7,805 nucleotides of DNA from RUG11867 sp964472425 (GTDB lineage: Bacteria > Bacillota_I > Bacilli_A > RF39 > UBA660). Shown here piece by piece: positions 4,636 through 7,805 of this stretch. The notes below the pieces were generated by a model. It searched no databases. It had not been told where the DNA came from and saw nothing but the letters and a program-made list of their open reading frames with translations. The position numbers were made by a program, and so were the translations under genes. The DNA lies in the NCBI GenBank assembly GCA_964472425.1, contig CAYYLF010000070.1, positions 1 through 7,805 on the forward strand. The letters are read 5' to 3'. Position 1 is the stretch's first letter; every line of letters begins with the position of its first letter.

Positions 4636-7600
4636 GTGGCATACAAAAAAACAAAATTTGGAGACCATAGAGAAAGAGTCAATTTCTCTAAAACGAAAAA
4701 CAACTTAGAGTTATCAAACTTATTGGAAGTACAGAAGAAGTCTTACGATCAATTTTTGACTACTGGTATCAAAGAGGTATTCGAAGACTTATTTCCAGTC
4801 GAATCTTTTACGGGAAACATCTCATTAGAATTCGGAGAGTATTCTTTTGACGAGCCTAGGTATTCGGTAAAAGAGACAAAAGAAAGAGCAGTGACATTCA
4901 GTGCTCCACTTAAAGTGCAAGCACGCGTGTTCTTAAACGAGACGGGCGAAGTCAAAGAACAGGAGATATTCTTAGGCGACATCCCTCTCATGACCGAGTC
5001 TGGAACGTTCATCATAAATGGTGTCGAACGTGTCATCCAGTCTCAGTTGGTCAGAAGTCCATCCATCTATTTCAGCAAGGAGATAGATAAGAACGGTAGA
5101 CCTGTAGTCGCGGGGCAAGTTATACCTAACAAGGGTACTTGGCTCGAGTTTGAACAGGATGCTCGCGATGTCCTCTATATAAGGATAGATAGAACTCGTA
5201 AAGTTCCACTTACGACTTTCCTTCGGGCTCTCGGGTTATCTAACGACGAGGATATCGTAGGTTTGTTCGGAGAGAATCAGTTCATCGAGAACACTTTCGA
5301 GAAGGACTCTACGAAGAATACGGACGAGGCGCTCATCGAGATTTACGAAAAATTGAGACCAGGCGAGCCTGCTACTTTAGAGAGTGCCAAGAACCAGTTG
5401 GCAACGCAGTTCTTCGACAGATTCCGTTACGATTTGGCCAAGGTAGGTCGTTATAAGTACAACAAGAAGTTGAATGTAATCGACAGACTTTTGGGTTGCA
5501 AATTGGCGGAAGATATCAAGGACGACAAGGGCAAAGTCATCGTCGAGAAGGGGACTTTGGTAACTAAGGAAGTTCAAAATACTTTGAAGCCTATCTTTGC
5601 AGATGGATATGGCAAAAGAGAAGTGACGATAAACGAGGAACTCGACACCTTCAACGTCGTCCAAATAGTCACGGTCTACGACAAAGAAGACGAAGAGAAG
5701 ACGGTCAAAATCATCGGTAACGACCAGACTATCGATGAAAAGAGACTCACGATTTCGGACGTATACGGAGCAGTAAGTTACTATTTGAACTTGTTGGGCT
5801 CCATCGGTACGACCGACGAAATCGACCATTTGGGTAACAGACGTGTAAGACAAGTCGGAGAACTCGTAGAGAATCAGTTTAGAGTCGGTATGACTCGTAT
5901 GGAGAGAGTAATTAGAGAACGCATGACGACTCAAGAGTTGGAGAATGTGACGCCTAAGTCTCTCATCAATATTCGTCCAGTGACGGCTGCTCTCAAGGAG
6001 TTCTTCGGTTCATCGCAACTTTCTAAGTTCATGGACCAAATCAATCCGATTGCAGAGCTCACGGACAAGAGACGTCTATCTTCGCTCGGACCTGGAGGTT
6101 TGTCAAGAGACCGTGCCGGAATGGAAGTTCGCGATGTCAATCCGAGTCACTACGGAAGAATTTGTCCAATCGAGTCACCGGAAGGTGCGAACATCGGACT
6201 TATCGCGTCTTTGGCAAGTTATGCCAAGATAAACGAATACGGATTCATCATGAGTCCTTATCGAAAAGTAGTCGATGGCAAAGTCACAGACGAAATAGAG
6301 TATTTGACGGCCGACGAGGAAGCTGATTATTACATTACTCAGGCTACAGCCGAGGTCAACGACGAGAACGAGTTGTGTGCTAAAGAAGTAGTCGCAAGAT
6401 TCAATGGAGACGATTTGCTCGTCGAACCTAAGAAAATCAATTATATGGACGTATCTCCTAGCCAGATAGTGTCTTTGACGACCAGTTTGATTCCGTTCTT
6501 GGATCACGATGACGCGAAACGTGCCCTCATGGGTTCGAACATGCAACGTCAGGCCGTACCGCTTCTAAAGACGGAAGCACCGTTCGTCGGAACGGGTGTC
6601 GAGGCTGCCGTCGCCAAGTATTCGGGAAGTTCGGTCGTTTCGAAAGCCGATGGCGTAGTCGAATATGCCGATGCGAAGAAAATCGTCGTCAAGAATGCTA
6701 AGGGCAAGGATACTTACTATTTGACGGAGTTCGAACGCAGTAACGACGAGACTTGTTTGAATCAAGTACCTATAGTCAGAGCCGGAGACAAGGTCAAATA
6801 CGGCGAGGTCATCGCGGATGGACCAAGTACGAACCAAGGCGAACTCGCTTTAGGTAAGAACATGGTCGTCGCGTTCATGACGTTCGACGGTTACAACTAC
6901 GAGGATGCGGTCATCTTGAACGAGAGACTCGTAAAAGACGACGTGTTCACTTCGATACATTTACAACATTACGAAATCGATTGCCGCGATACGAAGCTCG
7001 GTCCCGAGGAAATTACTCGCGATATTCCGAACGTTTCGGAAGAGGCGAGAAAGAATTTGGATAAAAACGGCATAATCAAAATCGGTACCGAAGTCAAAGA
7101 GAACGATATCTTGGTCGGTAAAGTTACACCTAAGGGCGTTCAAGAGTTGTCTTCAGAAGAGAAGTTGTTGCACGCAATCTTCGGCGAGAAGACCCGCGAA
7201 GTCAGAGATACTTCTCTGCGTGTACCACACGGAACTTACGGAATCGTACACGATATAAAGGTCTATACGAAAGAGAATTCGGACGAGTTAGGTGCCGGAG
7301 TTTCTAAGATAGTCAGAGTCTACATCGTTCAGAAACGTAAGATTCAAGTCGGCGACAAGATGAGTGGACGTCACGGAAACAAGGGTGTCGTATCGTTGGT
7401 GCTTCCGGAAGAGGATATGCCTTATCTACCAGATGGAAGACCGGTCGACATCATGCTCAATCCGATGGGTGTGCCATCTCGAATGAACTTGGGACAGATT
7501 CTCGAGTTGCACCTCGGTATGGCTGCTAAGAATTTGGGAGTTTATACGGCTACTCCGGTATTCGATGGAGCGAGTGTCGAAGAGATACTCGACATGATGA

Positions 7601-7805
7601 AAGAGGGCAAAATCGCCGAGGACGGCAAGGTCCAACTCATAAATGGACGTACAGGCGAACCTTTCGAGAACAGAGTGTCCGTCGGGGTCATGTACATGTT
7701 GAAGTTGCATCACATGGTCGACGACAAGTTGCACGCTCGTTCGACTGGACCATACAGTTTGGTCACTCAACAGCCATTGGGTGGTAAAGCGCAGTTCGGT
7801 GGACA
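4636..7805 (+). CDS. rpoB: RNA polymerase beta subunit, 3' end outside the window
   Basis: This is the catalytic beta subunit of RNA polymerase. 1056 codons are present; B. subtilis RpoB has about 1190 residues, so roughly 130 lie beyond the edge, and the reading frame is intact throughout. Landmarks are the N-terminal FGDHRERVNF and KKSYDQFL, the protrusion/lobe region with NGVERVIQSQLVRSPS, the rifampicin cluster at 458-484, GYNYEDA (752-758), KMSGRHGNKG (908-917, active-site region) and NPMGVPSRMN (942-951). The start is GTG 4636, giving MAYKKTKFG, with AGGGGTG nine bases upstream; the in-frame GTG at 4624 overlaps that site. Odd points are Lys464 and Asp477 at the positions of E. coli Q513 and H526, both known rifampicin-resistance substitutions. 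GC is 95 of 180 in 6541-6720. The gene is normally preceded by rplL and followed by rpoC; rplL is not here. Confidence 0.98.
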   Translation, partial: MAYKKTKFGDHRERVNFSKTKNNLELSNLLEVQKKSYDQFLTTGIKEVFEDLFPVESFTGNISLEFGEYSFDEPRYSVKETKERAVTFSAPLKVQARVFLNETGEVKEQEIFLGDIPLMTESGTFIINGVERVIQSQLVRSPSIYFSKEIDKNGRPVVAGQVIPNKGTWLEFEQDARDVLYIRIDRTRKVPLTTFLRALGLSNDEDIVGLFGENQFIENTFEKDSTKNTDEALIEIYEKLRPGEPATLESAKNQLATQFFDRFRYDLAKVGRYKYNKKLNVIDRLLGCKLAEDIKDDKGKVIVEKGTLVTKEVQNTLKPIFADGYGKREVTINEELDTFNVVQIVTVYDKEDEEKTVKIIGNDQTIDEKRLTISDVYGAVSYYLNLLGSIGTTDEIDHLGNRRVRQVGELVENQFRVGMTRMERVIRERMTTQELENVTPKSLINIRPVTAALKEFFGSSQLSKFMDQINPIAELTDKRRLSSLGPGGLSRDRAGMEVRDVNPSHYGRICPIESPEGANIGLIASLASYAKINEYGFIMSPYRKVVDGKVTDEIEYLTADEEADYYITQATAEVNDENELCAKEVVARFNGDDLLVEPKKINYMDVSPSQIVSLTTSLIPFLDHDDAKRALMGSNMQRQAVPLLKTEAPFVGTGVEAAVAKYSGSSVVSKADGVVEYADAKKIVVKNAKGKDTYYLTEFERSNDETCLNQVPIVRAGDKVKYGEVIADGPSTNQGELALGKNMVVAFMTFDGYNYEDAVILNERLVKDDVFTSIHLQHYEIDCRDTKLGPEEITRDIPNVSEEARKNLDKNGIIKIGTEVKENDILVGKVTPKGVQELSSEEKLLHAIFGEKTREVRDTSLRVPHGTYGIVHDIKVYTKENSDELGAGVSKIVRVYIVQKRKIQVGDKMSGRHGNKGVVSLVLPEEDMPYLPDGRPVDIMLNPMGVPSRMNLGQILELHLGMAAKNLGVYTATPVFDGASVEEILDMMKEGKIAEDGKVQLINGRTGEPFENRVSVGVMYMLKLHHMVDDKLHARSTGPYSLVTQQPLGGKAQFGG

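Noticed and set aside
5377..7770. Several long minus-strand reading frames inside rpoB
   Set aside because: They are antiparallel shadows of a conserved gene caused by its codon use. They lack ribosome binding sites and recognisable domains.
1..7805. Insertion sequence, integrase, attachment-site repeats or CRISPR
   Set aside because: No transposase, recombinase, reverse transcriptase, paired terminal repeats or spaced direct repeats were found, although the toxin-antitoxin module looks acquired.

Overview
The window looks like chromosome from a low-GC Firmicute, probably a host-associated member of the Bacilli close to the Mollicutes side (RF39-like gut lineages). This rests on the RpoB sequence, strong purine-rich Shine-Dalgarno sites, TTGACA/TATAAT promoters, and a surface-protein family that I recall mainly from uncultured gut Firmicutes. 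TGA acts as a stop (surface protein and alarmone-synthetase-like gene) and Trp is always TGG, so this is not a Mycoplasma/Spiroplasma code. The genus cannot be settled from the sequence.

Layout. (1) 1-1407: a membrane-anchored surface protein (165-1382) with its own terminator. A run of ten Gs lies directly upstream of a TATAAT box, and the last ~140 coding bases jump from about 33% to about 63% GC. (2) 1427-1601: an apparent small RNA on the minus strand, with phased A-tracts, a -35/-10 pair, three hairpins and an intrinsic terminator. (3) 1670-2906: a 12-TM MFS-type transporter behind a near-consensus promoter. (4) 2924-4375: two tandem promoters drive a two-gene toxin-antitoxin module, a RelA/SpoT-domain small alarmone synthetase toxin (toxSAS) and a Panacea (DUF4065) antitoxin. 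(5) 4412-7805: two further promoters and a terminator-like hairpin precede rpoB, which runs off the window after 1056 codons. All protein genes are on the plus strand.

How it fits together. rpoB is housekeeping; its usual upstream neighbour rplL is absent and the toxin-antitoxin pair sits there instead, with a more AT-rich toxin gene, which suggests an acquired module. Toxin and antitoxin are 4 bases apart and translationally linked. The surface gene has two features expected of variable antigens: a slippable promoter spacer and a compositionally foreign C-terminal cassette.

Most worth checking: the minus-strand RNA, the surface-protein variable segment, the toxSAS-Panacea pair with an unrecognised antitoxin N-terminus, and RpoB carrying Lys and Asp at positions equivalent to E. 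coli Q513 and H526, which predicts natural rifampicin resistance.
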